Source: Corynebacterium sp. SCR221107
Lineage (GTDB): Bacteria; Actinomycetota; Actinomycetes; Mycobacteriales; Mycobacteriaceae
Direction: 5' to 3'
DNA length: 64,000 nt
Assembly: GCF_027886475.1 (NCBI RefSeq)
Contig: NZ_CP115670.1
Coordinates: 992,001-1,056,000 of the forward strand
Of the stretch, positions 1 to 8,516 are shown one piece after another. The notes below the pieces were generated by a model, which made no database searches, had not been told where the DNA came from, and saw only the letters and a program-made list of their open reading frames with translations. The translations under genes and the position numbers were made by a program. How positions within the stretch are numbered: the first letter of the stretch is position 1; every line of letters starts with the position of its first letter.

Positions 1-60
1 GCGTGACCTTAATGGTGACGTCCCTCGTGCTTGGTAGTTGACCGCTATTATGCCTTGATG

Positions 61-125
61 CGCTTCAGAGCTTGGAAAGGCCGCACGCATTGACAATGCG
101 TGCGGCCTTTCCAAGCTCTGAAGCG
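61..125. terminator. Long perfect inverted repeat after mscL
   Basis: Arms 61-90 and 96-125 are perfect reverse complements; the bases at 91 and 95 also pair, giving 31-bp arms around a 3-base loop. It begins 8 bases past the mscL stop (134), so transcription termination of the minus-strand mscL is the simplest role. Neither side has a clear T-run, and the stem is far longer than a typical intrinsic terminator, so another role (mRNA 3' stabiliser, protein site) stays open. Confidence 0.6.
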
Positions 126-133
126 TGCCGGAG

Positions 134-541
134 TTAGTTCTTCTGCTGCTCCTTGAGCAGGTCGCGGATCTCGGTAAGGAGCTCGGTCTCGACTGATGCA
201 GGAGCCTCTTCGTCCTCTTGGACGCCCTTTCGCTTTGCCTGCAGCTCATTGAACTTGTTCATCGGTACGACCAGAACGAAGTAGACAACAGCGGCAACCA
301 GCAGGAAGTTGATGGCAGCGGTGATGACGGCGCCGAAGTCCATGAAGGTTGCGTCGTTTCCGGAGATGATGTGGAAGCCCAGACCATTGACCTCTGCGCC
401 ACCCAGGGAAGCGATCATTGGGTTGATGAGCTTCTCGGTGAAGGCGGTGACGATGGCGGTGAAAGCACCGCCGATGACAACGGCGACAGCCAAGTCAATG
501 ACGTTGCCGCGGAGGATGAAATCCTTAAATCCCTTAAGCAT
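134..541 (-). CDS. mscL: Large-conductance mechanosensitive channel MscL
   Basis: 135 aa, the usual size of MscL, a pentameric inner-membrane channel that opens under high membrane tension and releases solutes on osmotic downshock. Seen: the N-terminal amphipathic start MLKGFKDFILRGNVIDLAVA, a first membrane helix at about residues 14-43 and a second at about 68-92. A charged C-terminal tail rich in E/K follows (about 96-135), typical of the cytoplasmic helical bundle. ATG start, with a weak AGGA-like site upstream. It is the first of three consecutive minus-strand genes, but the gap to the SAF-domain gene suggests its own promoter. Identification is firm. Confidence 0.96.
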   Translation of the reverse strand: MLKGFKDFILRGNVIDLAVAVVIGGAFTAIVTAFTEKLINPMIASLGGAEVNGLGFHIISGNDATFMDFGAVITAAINFLLVAAVVYFVLVVPMNKFNELQAKRKGVQEDEEAPASVETELLTEIRDLLKEQQKN

Positions 542-624
542 GTTGGTAAAATCCTATTCTTTCGGTTCCGAAAAGTTCTAACTTTGCCCAAGATTAGCGG
601 AGAAAACTTAGAAAAGTGAAAGGT

Positions 625-1326
625 TTATTTGAGGGTTGTAGTCAAGTTAGCTCGGGTGCCTGTGAGAACCACCGCAAGCGGTTGCTTGAGTGAAGCGGCG
701 GCCACATGCTGGGCTTGTGATTGTGGCAGAGCTATCATGACCATCCCGGCGGGAATGGAGGAGGTGCTGGAACCGTTTTCCGCGGGCTTTGTGGATGCGA
801 AAACTACTGTTCCACCTGTAGCAATAGGCTCACCCTCCAAATTGCCCTCAGAATGGGTAACAATGGTCACCTCATCACCGTGCACTAACATCTCGGCCAA
901 ACCTGGATCGGCCAGACGAATGGGAACCATGTTATATGACTCACTTGAAAGAAGTGCTGTGGGATTAGATACAGGGGCATGGGTTTGGTCAAGGGTAACG
1001 ACATTCTTGATGCTGATCGGAGTCCCTGAGACTACGGTGCTTGCGGCAACTCGCCCTGCAATTTCTTCGGTTTTGAGGGCGGAATCTTTGGGGGCAAAGT
1101 CTGTTGGAAAGTTGACGACGCGAATGTCGGACTCATCGATGATACTTCCGGCGACAATATCTGTGGTCGCAACTACTACAGGTGTGGTTTCGGATTGATT
1201 ATTGGTCAAATTAATGGCTCCGGCAAAGAGGACAATGCTCATCGCGAAGCAGCGCCTTAGTAACTGAGTGCGCTTAAAACCGGGCTGAGAAAGTACGTGC
1301 AATGAATTGAAGGGGAATCTTTCCAT
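625..1326 (-). CDS. SAF-domain membrane-anchored protein
   Basis: 233 aa. One hydrophobic segment near residues 28-42 suggests an N-terminal membrane anchor or uncleaved signal. It is followed by a SAF-like domain at about 48-115 (pattern VVVATTDIVAGSIIDESDIR, then GRVAASTVVSGTPI), as in CpaB/RcpC and FlgA pilus or flagellar assembly proteins. The C-terminal half (about 130-233) has VTIVTHSE and AGMVMIALP strands without a clear family. Actinobacteria often carry such a stand-alone SAF protein beside mscL and the formyl-THF cyclo-ligase, with no known function. No pilus genes lie nearby, so a pilus role is not supported. Confidence 0.75.
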   Translation of the reverse strand: MERFPFNSLHVLSQPGFKRTQLLRRCFAMSIVLFAGAINLTNNQSETTPVVVATTDIVAGSIIDESDIRVVNFPTDFAPKDSALKTEEIAGRVAASTVVSGTPISIKNVVTLDQTHAPVSNPTALLSSESYNMVPIRLADPGLAEMLVHGDEVTIVTHSEGNLEGEPIATGGTVVFASTKPAENGSSTSSIPAGMVMIALPQSQAQHVAAASLKQPLAVVLTGTRANLTTTLK

Positions 1327-1413
1327 AAGCGTCTTAGACTCGGCCGCTCCTCAAATCGTTCCCACTTACACTTGCTTCAAGCAAGGTCGGATGGCCGATC
1401 CCATCGCACGGAC

Positions 1414-2058
1414 TCAGGTGAAAGACGTAACTGGGAAGGTGAGAACTTCCCTCTCGTTAATAACGTGGCTCGCACGCGTATCATGCGATTCGAAAGGTAT
1501 GTCGGAGCGAATCTCGCCCTCAAAAAGCAGGAGAACCTGAATCGGCCGATCGTGTCCAAGGGGGGCTAGTGCGCGGTCATAGTATCCGGCACCTTTGCCG
1601 ATTCGGTGTCCGGAGACGTCCGCTCCAAGTGCGGGGATGAGGAGGAGATCGAGTCCGCCTAGGATTTCGGAGGAAAACGAAGGCGAATGTGGCTCGACGA
1701 TGCCAAATGCCCCTTCCGAGAGGCTGTTTGGCCCATCGTAGCGCGCCCATTCCAAAACTCCCTTAGGGCGGGAGAGTGGAAGCCAGAGTTCGTCAACAAT
1801 CGTGGATAAGGTGTGAGGAAGATCTGACCCTCCAGGTTCTTCCGGCAAAGGGCAATAAGCCGAGATCTTCCTTGCTCCTACATGGTCGATGAATGAAATG
1901 ATGTTGTTGGTGATTGCCTGGTTAGCTCTCTCTCGCTCATGATCAGTTCGCTGCCTTCGGGCATCTTGTAGGAGTGCACGCAGGCGTCGCTTTTCTGAAC
2001 GCAGGCCTAGTACAAAGTCTTGGGTGGGAGAGTGGGAGGTGTCTTCACTGGTGGTCAT
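1414..2058 (-). CDS. fthC: 5-formyltetrahydrofolate cyclo-ligase family protein
   Basis: 214 aa. The enzyme converts 5-formyl-THF to 5,10-methenyl-THF using ATP, recovering an inhibitory folate storage form in the cytosol. Seen: the conserved C-terminal nucleotide-binding signature GHRIGKGAGYYDRAL at about residues 150-164, the N-terminal K/R-rich helix (about 22-45) and the AYCPLPEEPG loop. Length fits the family. The start at 2058 is an ATG facing the divergent galU promoter region; the gene is read toward the SAF gene with about 90 bases between them. Function is inferred from family motifs. Confidence 0.9.
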   Translation of the reverse strand: MTTSEDTSHSPTQDFVLGLRSEKRRLRALLQDARRQRTDHERERANQAITNNIISFIDHVGARKISAYCPLPEEPGGSDLPHTLSTIVDELWLPLSRPKGVLEWARYDGPNSLSEGAFGIVEPHSPSFSSEILGGLDLLLIPALGADVSGHRIGKGAGYYDRALAPLGHDRPIQVLLLFEGEIRSDIPFESHDTRASHVINEREVLTFPVTSFT

Positions 2059-2499
2059 AACACAATGGTTGCATGAAAGAACGCCATGATGCGAATAGTG
2101 GTGCGACTAATGACCAATTAACGAGGAATTCAACCAGAGCTGTTTTGATAGCCATTGTTCAAAATGCAAACAGGCACAACCGTGACGGAAGAACGGACGT
2201 AGTAGTGAACCTACCGTAGGCGTCGGTAAGCAACTGTTCGATCTGAAACTCTAGAAATGTGACCTGTGCGGTAGCAGGTCCTCGAAAGGTGAAATGGCCG
2301 CGAATGACCCACGCGGTGTGAACGCAGTAACAAAGGGGGGCTCGAGACAATTTTTCCCCTCGAGATGCATTGGGTAAAAAAAGTGGGCGTGGCCTGCGGT
2401 TTGCGAGACCACGTTGGAGACAGTGTTGCGAGTTATGTGACGGAGTTTAGAGGGTGTTATCGCGTGGAACGAACATAATTAAAGGTAAGGTTTTCTTTC
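2059..2499. other. Divergent intergenic region, fthC / galU
   Basis: 441 bases with no convincing gene. A 63-codon minus-strand frame at 2159-2350 has no ribosome site or recognisable content. The region must hold the divergent promoters for the cyclo-ligase and galU. A ribosome site (AAAGGTAAGG) lies just before the galU ATG. I could not assign -35/-10 boxes with confidence. Confidence 0.5.
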
Positions 2500-3420
2500 A
2501 TGACCTTGCCTCAGAATTCTCATCCCCTCGCCGTCAAAACGGTGATCGTTCCAGCAGCTGGAATGGGAACTCGCTTCCTTCCAGCAACGAAGACAGTTCC
2601 GAAGGAGCTACTTCCAGTCGTAGATACGCCGGGAATCGAGCTCATTGCTGAAGAAGCAGCGCAACTGGGGGCGACACGGCTGGCGGTCATCACTGCACCG
2701 AACAAACAAGCAGTATTGGAGCATTTCAAGGCCTTTCCTGAGCTCGAGGCGACCTTGGAGGCGCGAGGAAAGACTACGCAGCTTGAAAAGGTGCGGCGTG
2801 CCAACCAGCTGATCCAGCCCGTTTCCGTTGTCCAAGATCAACCGCTTGGCCTTGGGCATGCGGTCAGTCTCGCCGAAAGTGTGCTCGACGACGACGAGGA
2901 TGTCGTAGCGGTCATGCTTCCTGACGACCTTGTCCTGCCGACAGGGGCGGTTGAGAAGATGGCAGAGGTGCGTTCTCAGTTGGGTGGCAGCGTGTTGTGT
3001 GCCGTCGAAGTCCCGCAAGATGAGGTATATAACTACGGTGTCTTTGACGTCGAGGACTGTGACTACTCGGGCCCACTCGCGGTCAAGAAGGTGAAGGCGA
3101 TGGTGGAAAAGCCTTCCATTGAGGATGCACCGTCGAATCTTGTTGCAACGGGCCGCTATCTTCTCGATCGAAGCATTTTCGATGCGTTGCGTCGCATCAC
3201 GCCTGGCGCCGGCGGTGAATTACAGCTGACCGATGCCATCGATTTGCTTATCGACGAAGGCCATCCGGTCCACATCCTTATTCATGACGGTAAGCGCCAC
3301 GACCTCGGAAATCCCGGTGGTTATATCCCAGCGGTGGTTGACTTCGGTCTATCTCACCCAGAGTATGGTCCGCATCTCAAGCGCGTATTGCGACAAATCC
3401 TCGATGAACACGGGGCCTAA
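2500..3420 (+). CDS. galU: UTP-glucose-1-phosphate uridylyltransferase GalU
   Basis: 306 aa, normal for bacterial GalU. It makes UDP-glucose from UTP and glucose-1-phosphate, supplying trehalose, glycogen and envelope glycan synthesis. Seen: the nucleotidyltransferase loop GMGTRFLPATKTVPKELLP at about residues 21-39, the LGLGHAV motif (about 121), the metal/sugar region MLPDDLV (about 144), VEKP (about 205) and GGELQLTDAI (about 242). The ATG start has a good AAGG ribosome site. It is followed after about 400 bases by glp; this gene order is common in corynebacteria and mycobacteria. Confidence 0.96.
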   Translation: MTLPQNSHPLAVKTVIVPAAGMGTRFLPATKTVPKELLPVVDTPGIELIAEEAAQLGATRLAVITAPNKQAVLEHFKAFPELEATLEARGKTTQLEKVRRANQLIQPVSVVQDQPLGLGHAVSLAESVLDDDEDVVAVMLPDDLVLPTGAVEKMAEVRSQLGGSVLCAVEVPQDEVYNYGVFDVEDCDYSGPLAVKKVKAMVEKPSIEDAPSNLVATGRYLLDRSIFDALRRITPGAGGELQLTDAIDLLIDEGHPVHILIHDGKRHDLGNPGGYIPAVVDFGLSHPEYGPHLKRVLRQILDEHGA

Positions 3421-3829
3421 AAGCTTTCCTCACATTAATCCTCCCGCTGTCTGCGGCTAAAAGCGATGAGGCAAAGACCATGCAAGTGTGGGTTTTGTGG
3501 GGCGCGTCACTTAGTGGGGGTGCTGGTTGTTTGGTGCATCCGAGTGGTTTCAATTGTCAACGACAAAAGTCCCTTCATTGAGGAGAAGGGACTTTGCAAA
3601 CCTCATTTGTCCAGTTTCTTGCAGGTGAACGCTTTTTTGGGCACTCTTCGTAGGTGTGGCCCGCGCGCGATTACACATATGTTTAGGCGTGCAATGTCAA
3701 AACTACTGGGTGGGTCGACTACAGTTAGGTTGCAAGTGTGACGGAATCTCTAACATTGCGTCGGTGGGGCGCGATGGGGAGATTTCGATTCAACTTATGC
3801 AAGATTCTGCGATATGAGGAGATCGGCAC
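3421..3829. other. Intergenic region, galU / glp
   Basis: 409 bases. It holds a hairpin (3566-3595) that may end galU transcription. A 91-codon frame at 3466-3741 is rich in C/R/G and has no family resemblance, so I do not call it. The glp promoter should lie in the last 150 bases; a ribosome site AGGAG sits at about 3817-3821. Confidence 0.5.
3566..3595 (+). terminator. Putative terminator hairpin after galU
   Basis: Perfect 11-bp arms AAAGTCCCTTC (3566-3576) and GAAGGGACTTT (3585-3595) with an 8-base loop. It lies 145 bases after the galU stop, so it could also attenuate a longer leader. The stem itself ends in TTT, but no T-run continues beyond it. Confidence 0.5.
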
Positions 3830-5095
3830 GTGCGCTCTGTGGAGGAACAATTAGCCCTCGTCACCGAGGCTGCCATTGCGCCGGAGCCAGTCCGGATTGC
3901 CATCACGGATGCGTTGGGGCTTATGTGCGCTGAGGAAGTTCAGGCGAGCCGTCCGCTCCCGGGTTTTGATCAGGCGGCGATCGATGGTTACGCGATCCGT
4001 GCGGTCGATGTTGGTGGTGAGCGCGGTTTAGGACGTCCCGCTGACGAGCCACCAGTTGTTTCTGAATCAAGTCTGCCGGTAGTAGGCGAAGTCGCCGCTG
4101 GCTCGCAACGTCCGTTGCGCTTGCAGCCGAAGCAGGCGGTGCGCGTCCACACCGGAGCTCCGTTGCCGACCCTGTCAGATGCCGTTATTCCACTTGAGTG
4201 GACAGATCGCGGTCGAAAACGCGTGGTGGCTCAACGCCCAGTGCGTTCGGGTGAGTTTGTTCGCAAGGTAGGCGACGATATTCGCCCTGGGGATGTTGCA
4301 GTTAACTCCGGCGCTATTTTGGGTCCGGCTCACATTGGTCTGCTGGCAGCAGTGGGGCGCAGCAAGGTGCTCGTATACCCGCGCCCTCGGTTGTCTGTTA
4401 TCTCGGTAGGGCACGAGCTCGTTGACATCGATCGGGAGCCGAGCCTCGGACAGGTATTGGACGTCAATTCTTACGCGCTTGCGGCCGCAGGAAAGGAAGC
4501 AGGCGCGGAAGTCCACAGGGTAGGCATTGCAGCTGGCGAACCTCGACGGCTGAAGGAGATAGTGGAATCGCAAATTCTCCGCTCGGAAATCATCGTCATC
4601 TCCGGGGCTGTGGGGGGCTCGGGTTCTGAGGCAATCAGAAGTGTCTTGGCCGAGCTTGGCGCCATCGATACCACTCGCGTGGCCATGCATCCAGGCTCTG
4701 TGCAAGGATTCGGGCTCCTGGGTGAAAACCAAACCCCCGTTTTTCTGTTGCCGAGCAATCCTGTTTCTGCACTAGTCATCTTCGAAATGTTCATCCGTCC
4801 AGTCATCCGGTTATCGCTAGGTAAGCGGACGCCGATGCGACGAACGGTTCGTGCCAGAGCTCTCAATCATGTGGGCTCCAAAGAAGGCCGCCGGGGTTAT
4901 GTGCGCGCACGATTGATGCGTGATGCCGAAACACAAGACTATTTAGTCGAAGGCCTCGGCGGAGCTAATGGTGCGCACTCGCACCTCCTTGCAGGGCTTT
5001 CTGAAGCAAACGCCATGATTAGAATCCCTGAAGAAGTCACTCAAGTGCGCCCTGGCGACATTGTAGATGTCATCTTCCTTTCCCAAGGCAGGTAG
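3830..5095 (+). CDS. glp: Gephyrin-like MoeA-family protein Glp
   Basis: 421 aa, MoeA/gephyrin fold: the N-terminal PLPGFDQAAIDGYAIR region (about 43-58), the GEFVRKVGDDIRPGD strand (about 139-153), the MoCF_biosynth domain with VISVGHEL (about 188), and the C-terminal beta-barrel (about 335-421). The canonical MoeA loop with SVG-D-D is replaced by SGAVGGSGSEA. Together with the following rimJ-like and membrane-receptor genes, this matches the Glp of C. glutamicum. Glp is a divisome protein that binds FtsZ and, through its membrane receptor GLPR, coordinates division and polar growth. GTG start with AGGAG 8 bases upstream. No other molybdopterin genes are near. A residual cofactor role cannot be excluded from sequence alone. 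Confidence 0.85.
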   Translation: MRSVEEQLALVTEAAIAPEPVRIAITDALGLMCAEEVQASRPLPGFDQAAIDGYAIRAVDVGGERGLGRPADEPPVVSESSLPVVGEVAAGSQRPLRLQPKQAVRVHTGAPLPTLSDAVIPLEWTDRGRKRVVAQRPVRSGEFVRKVGDDIRPGDVAVNSGAILGPAHIGLLAAVGRSKVLVYPRPRLSVISVGHELVDIDREPSLGQVLDVNSYALAAAGKEAGAEVHRVGIAAGEPRRLKEIVESQILRSEIIVISGAVGGSGSEAIRSVLAELGAIDTTRVAMHPGSVQGFGLLGENQTPVFLLPSNPVSALVIFEMFIRPVIRLSLGKRTPMRRTVRARALNHVGSKEGRRGYVRARLMRDAETQDYLVEGLGGANGAHSHLLAGLSEANAMIRIPEEVTQVRPGDIVDVIFLSQGR

Positions 5096-5103
5096 CGCTT
5101 GCC

Positions 5104-5802
5104 ATGCTAGAAAGAATCAAGCAGGCTCTAGGGACCGGTCCACAACCAGCATCAGGGCCAGTGCACCCCACCCATCCTGGGTGGGGTGAAATTACCTGTG
5201 GCGTTCAAACTCCGTTGGGTGACGTGGTGCGGCTTCGCCCATTGGCTTATAAAGACGGACAACAATGGTCTGTCATGCGCCAAGCGGATCAGACCTTTCT
5301 CGAACCGGTCGAACCCACTGTGGAGGAAGATTGGCGTCAAGCACACACGCTTACCGCCTGGCGCAGCTTTTACTACTCGTTGAAGCAAACAGCTGACGCT
5401 GGCTTCGTTGTCCCGATGGCGATTGAAGTAAACGATCGATTCGCAGGTCAAGTCACGTTAGGCAATATTCAACGCGGAGTGGTTGCAGAATGCTGGATTG
5501 GATATTGGGTAACAAGCGATCTCCATCGACGTGGAATTGCGACAATAGCCTGCGCGCTCGGCACCGACCACGCGTTCACCCGGGTCGGTATGCACCGAGT
5601 CACGGCTACTTTTTTGCCGACAAACGAAGGTTCCAGAAAGGTGCTTGATCACTGCGGCTTCCGCGAGGAGGGATACCTGCGAGAGAATCTACATATCAAT
5701 GGGCAATGGCGTGATCACGTGCTCGTAGCCCAAGTCGAGAACGAATATGTTAACGGCTGTGTCGATAGACTCATCCTTCAGGATCGTGCGCGGCGTGTCT
5801 GA
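5104..5802 (+). CDS. rimJ: RimJ-like GNAT N-acetyltransferase
   Basis: 232 aa GNAT-fold protein. Seen: VRLRPLAYKDGQQWSVMR (beta1-alpha1) at about 41-58, the V/AECWIGYWV strand at about 130, and the acetyl-CoA loop RRGIATIACALGTDHAF at about 142-158. The C-terminal VLDHCGFREEGYLRE (about 180-194) is typical of RimJ/RimL ribosomal-protein alanine acetyltransferases. It starts 8 bases after the glp stop, so it is almost certainly co-transcribed with glp. The target is unknown; ribosomal protein S5 is only a family-based guess. Its conserved place between glp and glpR may reflect co-regulation rather than joint function. Confidence 0.8.
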   Translation: MLERIKQALGTGPQPASGPVHPTHPGWGEITCGVQTPLGDVVRLRPLAYKDGQQWSVMRQADQTFLEPVEPTVEEDWRQAHTLTAWRSFYYSLKQTADAGFVVPMAIEVNDRFAGQVTLGNIQRGVVAECWIGYWVTSDLHRRGIATIACALGTDHAFTRVGMHRVTATFLPTNEGSRKVLDHCGFREEGYLRENLHINGQWRDHVLVAQVENEYVNGCVDRLILQDRARRV

Positions 5803-5916
5803 CCGTGGTTGTATCTGCCTGCGGCTACGGTAGTAGAAATCTGGGGTAGTAGCTTCAGCGGTGGGGCGCGCTACTTTGGTTCAACGTCTCAAACTATCCT
5901 TCGGAGGGTTCGCGCT

Positions 5917-7188
5917 ATGCCAGGTGCTATCGCAATCGGGCTTTTGATCGTGGTGTGGATTTTTGTTCTTACACCGTGGCTTCTTCGGCGCCAAAAGCCA
6001 ATTCGAAAGGCCGGGGAGGCCTTCGATGACACGCGAGTGGTCTACGAAGGAGGAAGTGGCGAACTTCGTCCCCGCAGGCGCCCGCGCATCAGTCGATCCG
6101 ACGTACACGCCTCGCACCAAGAAGTAGACGCTGGTGAGTATGAGATGGTGGACGCTGAGGATTACGAATACGAGGCTGTTGAAAGTCAGATAGGAAACCT
6201 AGACACCGATCCCTTGATTGCTGACGAAGTTTCTGATCGACTTGACTCGGCTTTCTCCTCGGTGCGCTCAAAGTTCCCTCGTCCTTCAAACAGAGCCGAA
6301 GCAGATGTGGTTGACGGTGAATTAGTCCACGAACTCCCCGCTTCGGAAAAGTTTTCGGCACAGCTTGCTTCAGCCACCGCTCCTGATGAGGAAATCAACG
6401 AATTTGCGCTTGATGACGGCGAAAAGGCCTACTACGAGATGGATGAGTCGTATACGGATGCAGACGAATACCTGCTCGCAGAGCAGCGTACTTTGCGTTC
6501 ACCAGAGGTTACTAACGGAGCCCTAGCCGCCGACGATAGAAGGTCCGTTGGTGATACTCCAGTGGTGGATTCGGATGGCGCACAAAAAGCTGCATCTTTA
6601 GAGGACTCTGAGAGAGATGAATCAGAGACTCGTGGAGTGGCAAAGCCATTTGGCCAAGGGGTACGATCCGATAGCGAACCACTCAGCGAGGAGGAGTTGG
6701 CTTTTGCTCAACGGCGCAAGGGACGTGGCGGATGGGATCCCGAAGCGGACCAACTCGCAAGTCAGGACCGTTATCGGCGTCGCACACGTACGCTCGTCGG
6801 GCTTGGTGCCGCGCTCATTGTCACTCTCATCATCGGCTTTGTAGTCGGCGGCTGGTCTTGGGTGCTCCCCGCCGTGACGGCCGGACTGACAGGGCTCTAC
6901 CTTTACGCTTTGCGTCAGCAGGTAGCCGCAGAGGAGCGACTTCGCGCTCGACGCATCCAGCAGTTGCGGCGTGCCCGGCTCGGTGTCCGCAGCAAGAATG
7001 ACGAGATACTCGGTATCCCTCAGCGGCTGCGTCGGCCCGGCGCTGTTGTCCTTGAAATCGATGATGAGAGCCCCGATTTCGAGGAACTCGACGTGTATGA
7101 AGGACCGGTGCCAACTTCGGATTCAGATTCCCAGGGGATTGCAGATGTCCGCGAGGTGGATTTCCGAAACGGTCGTCGGGCGGGATAG
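5917..7188 (+). CDS. glpR: Membrane receptor GLPR (SepX-like divisome protein)
   Basis: 423 aa from the ATG at 5917, chosen because GGAGG sits just upstream (about 5903) and the protein then begins directly with a membrane helix (MPGAIAIGLLIVVWIFVLT). The in-frame TTG at 5809 would add 36 residues with no site. Layout: TM1 at about 3-20, a long acidic, probably disordered linker at about 40-285, two closely spaced helices at about 291-333, then a basic/acidic cytoplasmic tail. This layout and position match GLPR of C. glutamicum, the membrane partner of Glp, and SepX of Streptomyces. The linker is rich in D/E/Y. Weak primary sequence conservation is usual for this family. Confidence 0.8.
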   Translation: MPGAIAIGLLIVVWIFVLTPWLLRRQKPIRKAGEAFDDTRVVYEGGSGELRPRRRPRISRSDVHASHQEVDAGEYEMVDAEDYEYEAVESQIGNLDTDPLIADEVSDRLDSAFSSVRSKFPRPSNRAEADVVDGELVHELPASEKFSAQLASATAPDEEINEFALDDGEKAYYEMDESYTDADEYLLAEQRTLRSPEVTNGALAADDRRSVGDTPVVDSDGAQKAASLEDSERDESETRGVAKPFGQGVRSDSEPLSEEELAFAQRRKGRGGWDPEADQLASQDRYRRRTRTLVGLGAALIVTLIIGFVVGGWSWVLPAVTAGLTGLYLYALRQQVAAEERLRARRIQQLRRARLGVRSKNDEILGIPQRLRRPGAVVLEIDDESPDFEELDVYEGPVPTSDSDSQGIADVREVDFRNGRRAG

Positions 7189-7304
7189 ACGGACATTTCG
7201 CGAGGTGGCCGTTGTCCTTTGATTCAGCGTAGAATTTTCGGCGTGCCAAGCCGAAAAGGCTCTTTTTGGTCGCCCATGCACAACTGACGAAAGAAAGACT
7301 CGCA

Positions 7305-7718
7305 ATGGATCAACCGGTGGTAAGAGATGCCACGCTCCTCATTTTCAGGGCAGTCCTTGGCATCGTTTTCATCGCACACGGATTTGAGCGATTCTTCCGC
7401 ACAGGCATCACACAAACTACCGCTGATTTCAGCGCAGTAGGCGTTCCCCAGCCAAAACTCTCCGCCTACATAACGGCAACCGCAGAACTATGTGGTGGTG
7501 GTTTTCTTGTGCTCGGTCTATTGACGACATTCATTGCCGGCGCATTAGCCTTGCTCGTCTTGGCTGCGTTGTACTTTGTGCACCTCGATCAAGGATTTTT
7601 CGTTGCTTCTAATGGTATTGAATATCCTTTGGTCATGATAGTTGCACTGCTGATGATAGTCGTGTTTGGCTCAGGGCGTGCCAGCTTGGATGGAGTTTTG
7701 AGCCGTGCTGAGCTGTGA
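7305..7718 (+). CDS. DoxX-family membrane protein
   Basis: 137 aa, four predicted membrane helices (about 10-28, 50-70, 74-92, 104-122), with the DoxX pattern RAVLGIVFIAHGFERFF and a TAELCGGGFLVLG segment. DoxX proteins are small membrane proteins; in mycobacteria one member forms a complex with a superoxide dismutase and a thiosulfate sulfurtransferase-like protein in thiol-stress defence. No such partners are seen here. The ATG at 7305 is preferred over an upstream frame extension because of the purine-rich GAAAGAAAG just before it. The 3' end overlaps the next gene by 14 bases, suggesting translational coupling. Confidence 0.85.
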   Translation: MDQPVVRDATLLIFRAVLGIVFIAHGFERFFRTGITQTTADFSAVGVPQPKLSAYITATAELCGGGFLVLGLLTTFIAGALALLVLAALYFVHLDQGFFVASNGIEYPLVMIVALLMIVVFGSGRASLDGVLSRAEL

Positions 7719-8391
7719 TCAGGTGCAAGCAGCCTTGTCGGCGCGTTTGGATGGCGAAGATCCAGGTGTCGATGATGATGTCCTCGACGCGCATCTTGCA
7801 TCCTGTGACAACTGTCAGGCATTTTATGAGCGTGCCGCCCAACTGAACCGGCACCTGAGTTTCGGGGGAGGCATGGATCAAGCGAAAGAGAACATTCCTG
7901 ATCTTTCAGACGCAATTCTTGCTGGAATTGAGCCACAGTTTAGGCGCCAGGCGGCAAGCCGTGCGCTTTCTGCTTCACTGAGTAGGGTCTTGCTCGGCGT
8001 AATCGGGGTTTTTTGGATCGTCGGCGCGGTGTTTAGCCTCGGAGATGTCCAAGCGCTCGACAACGTTGACATAGACCCAATGATGCAATCGCTTGCCTTT
8101 GAAGTTGCAGCCACTAGGGGAGCGTTTGGCTTTGCTTTGTTCGCAACAGCATGGTTGCCAAATTTAAGCGCGGGCGCATTGCCAGTGTTTGGGGCAACAG
8201 CGATGTTTAGTCTTGGTTTTAGGGTGCGCGATCTATTCATGGGAAACCTCACCACCGGTCAAATTGGAGAGCTTGTTCTCCTCGCGGCCTCAGTGCTGGC
8301 GTTGCTGTGGACCTGGATTGCTAGTCGGGGCTGGATCGTTCTTCACAACACGTGGAACGCCTTAAAGGCCGAGCCGGTCACTGAGCATTAG
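7705..8391 (+). CDS. Zinc-finger (zf-HC2) anti-sigma-like membrane protein
   Basis: 228 aa. The N-terminal zf-HC2 motif is complete: C4 followed by H30-x3-C34-x2-C37, the zinc-binding anti-sigma domain pattern. Hydrophobic segments follow at about 94-112, 138-155, 158-175 and 190-206, so the finger should face the cytoplasm from a multi-spanning membrane protein. No ECF sigma factor gene is adjacent, so an anti-sigma role is only inferred from the domain. GTG start inside the DoxX gene (14-base overlap). The pairing DoxX plus zf-HC2 protein suggests a redox-linked function, but this is inference. Confidence 0.75.
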   Translation: MLSCDQVQAALSARLDGEDPGVDDDVLDAHLASCDNCQAFYERAAQLNRHLSFGGGMDQAKENIPDLSDAILAGIEPQFRRQAASRALSASLSRVLLGVIGVFWIVGAVFSLGDVQALDNVDIDPMMQSLAFEVAATRGAFGFALFATAWLPNLSAGALPVFGATAMFSLGFRVRDLFMGNLTTGQIGELVLLAASVLALLWTWIASRGWIVLHNTWNALKAEPVTEH

Positions 8392-8450
8392 TGACTTGGG
8401 GTACTTTGAAAACCCCTGAGGTCGCTTCTTGCGAATCAGGGCCATTTTGC

Positions 8451-8516
8451 TGTGGATAACTTGCCAACTTCAGCATTTTCTTAGCCACATGAGTCACTTT
8501 GGTTTCGTTATCCACA
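8451..8516. promoter_or_regulatory. Pair of inverted DnaA boxes
   Basis: Two exact copies of the consensus DnaA box TTATCCACA: one on the minus strand at 8451-8459 (TGTGGATAA) and one on the plus strand at 8508-8516. With flanks they form an 11-bp perfect inverted repeat (8450-8460 and 8507-8517) spaced by 46 bases, in a 265-bp gap between genes. The origin genes dnaA/dnaN are not in the window, so this could be a DnaA-titrating or regulatory site, or chance. Confidence 0.5.

Noticed and set aside
2159..2350. 63-codon minus-strand frame in the fthC/galU gap
   Set aside because: No ribosome site, odd composition and no similarity; it lies in the divergent promoter region.
3466..3741. 91-codon plus-strand frame between galU and glp
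   Set aside because: Runs through a hairpin, C/R-rich, no recognisable features.
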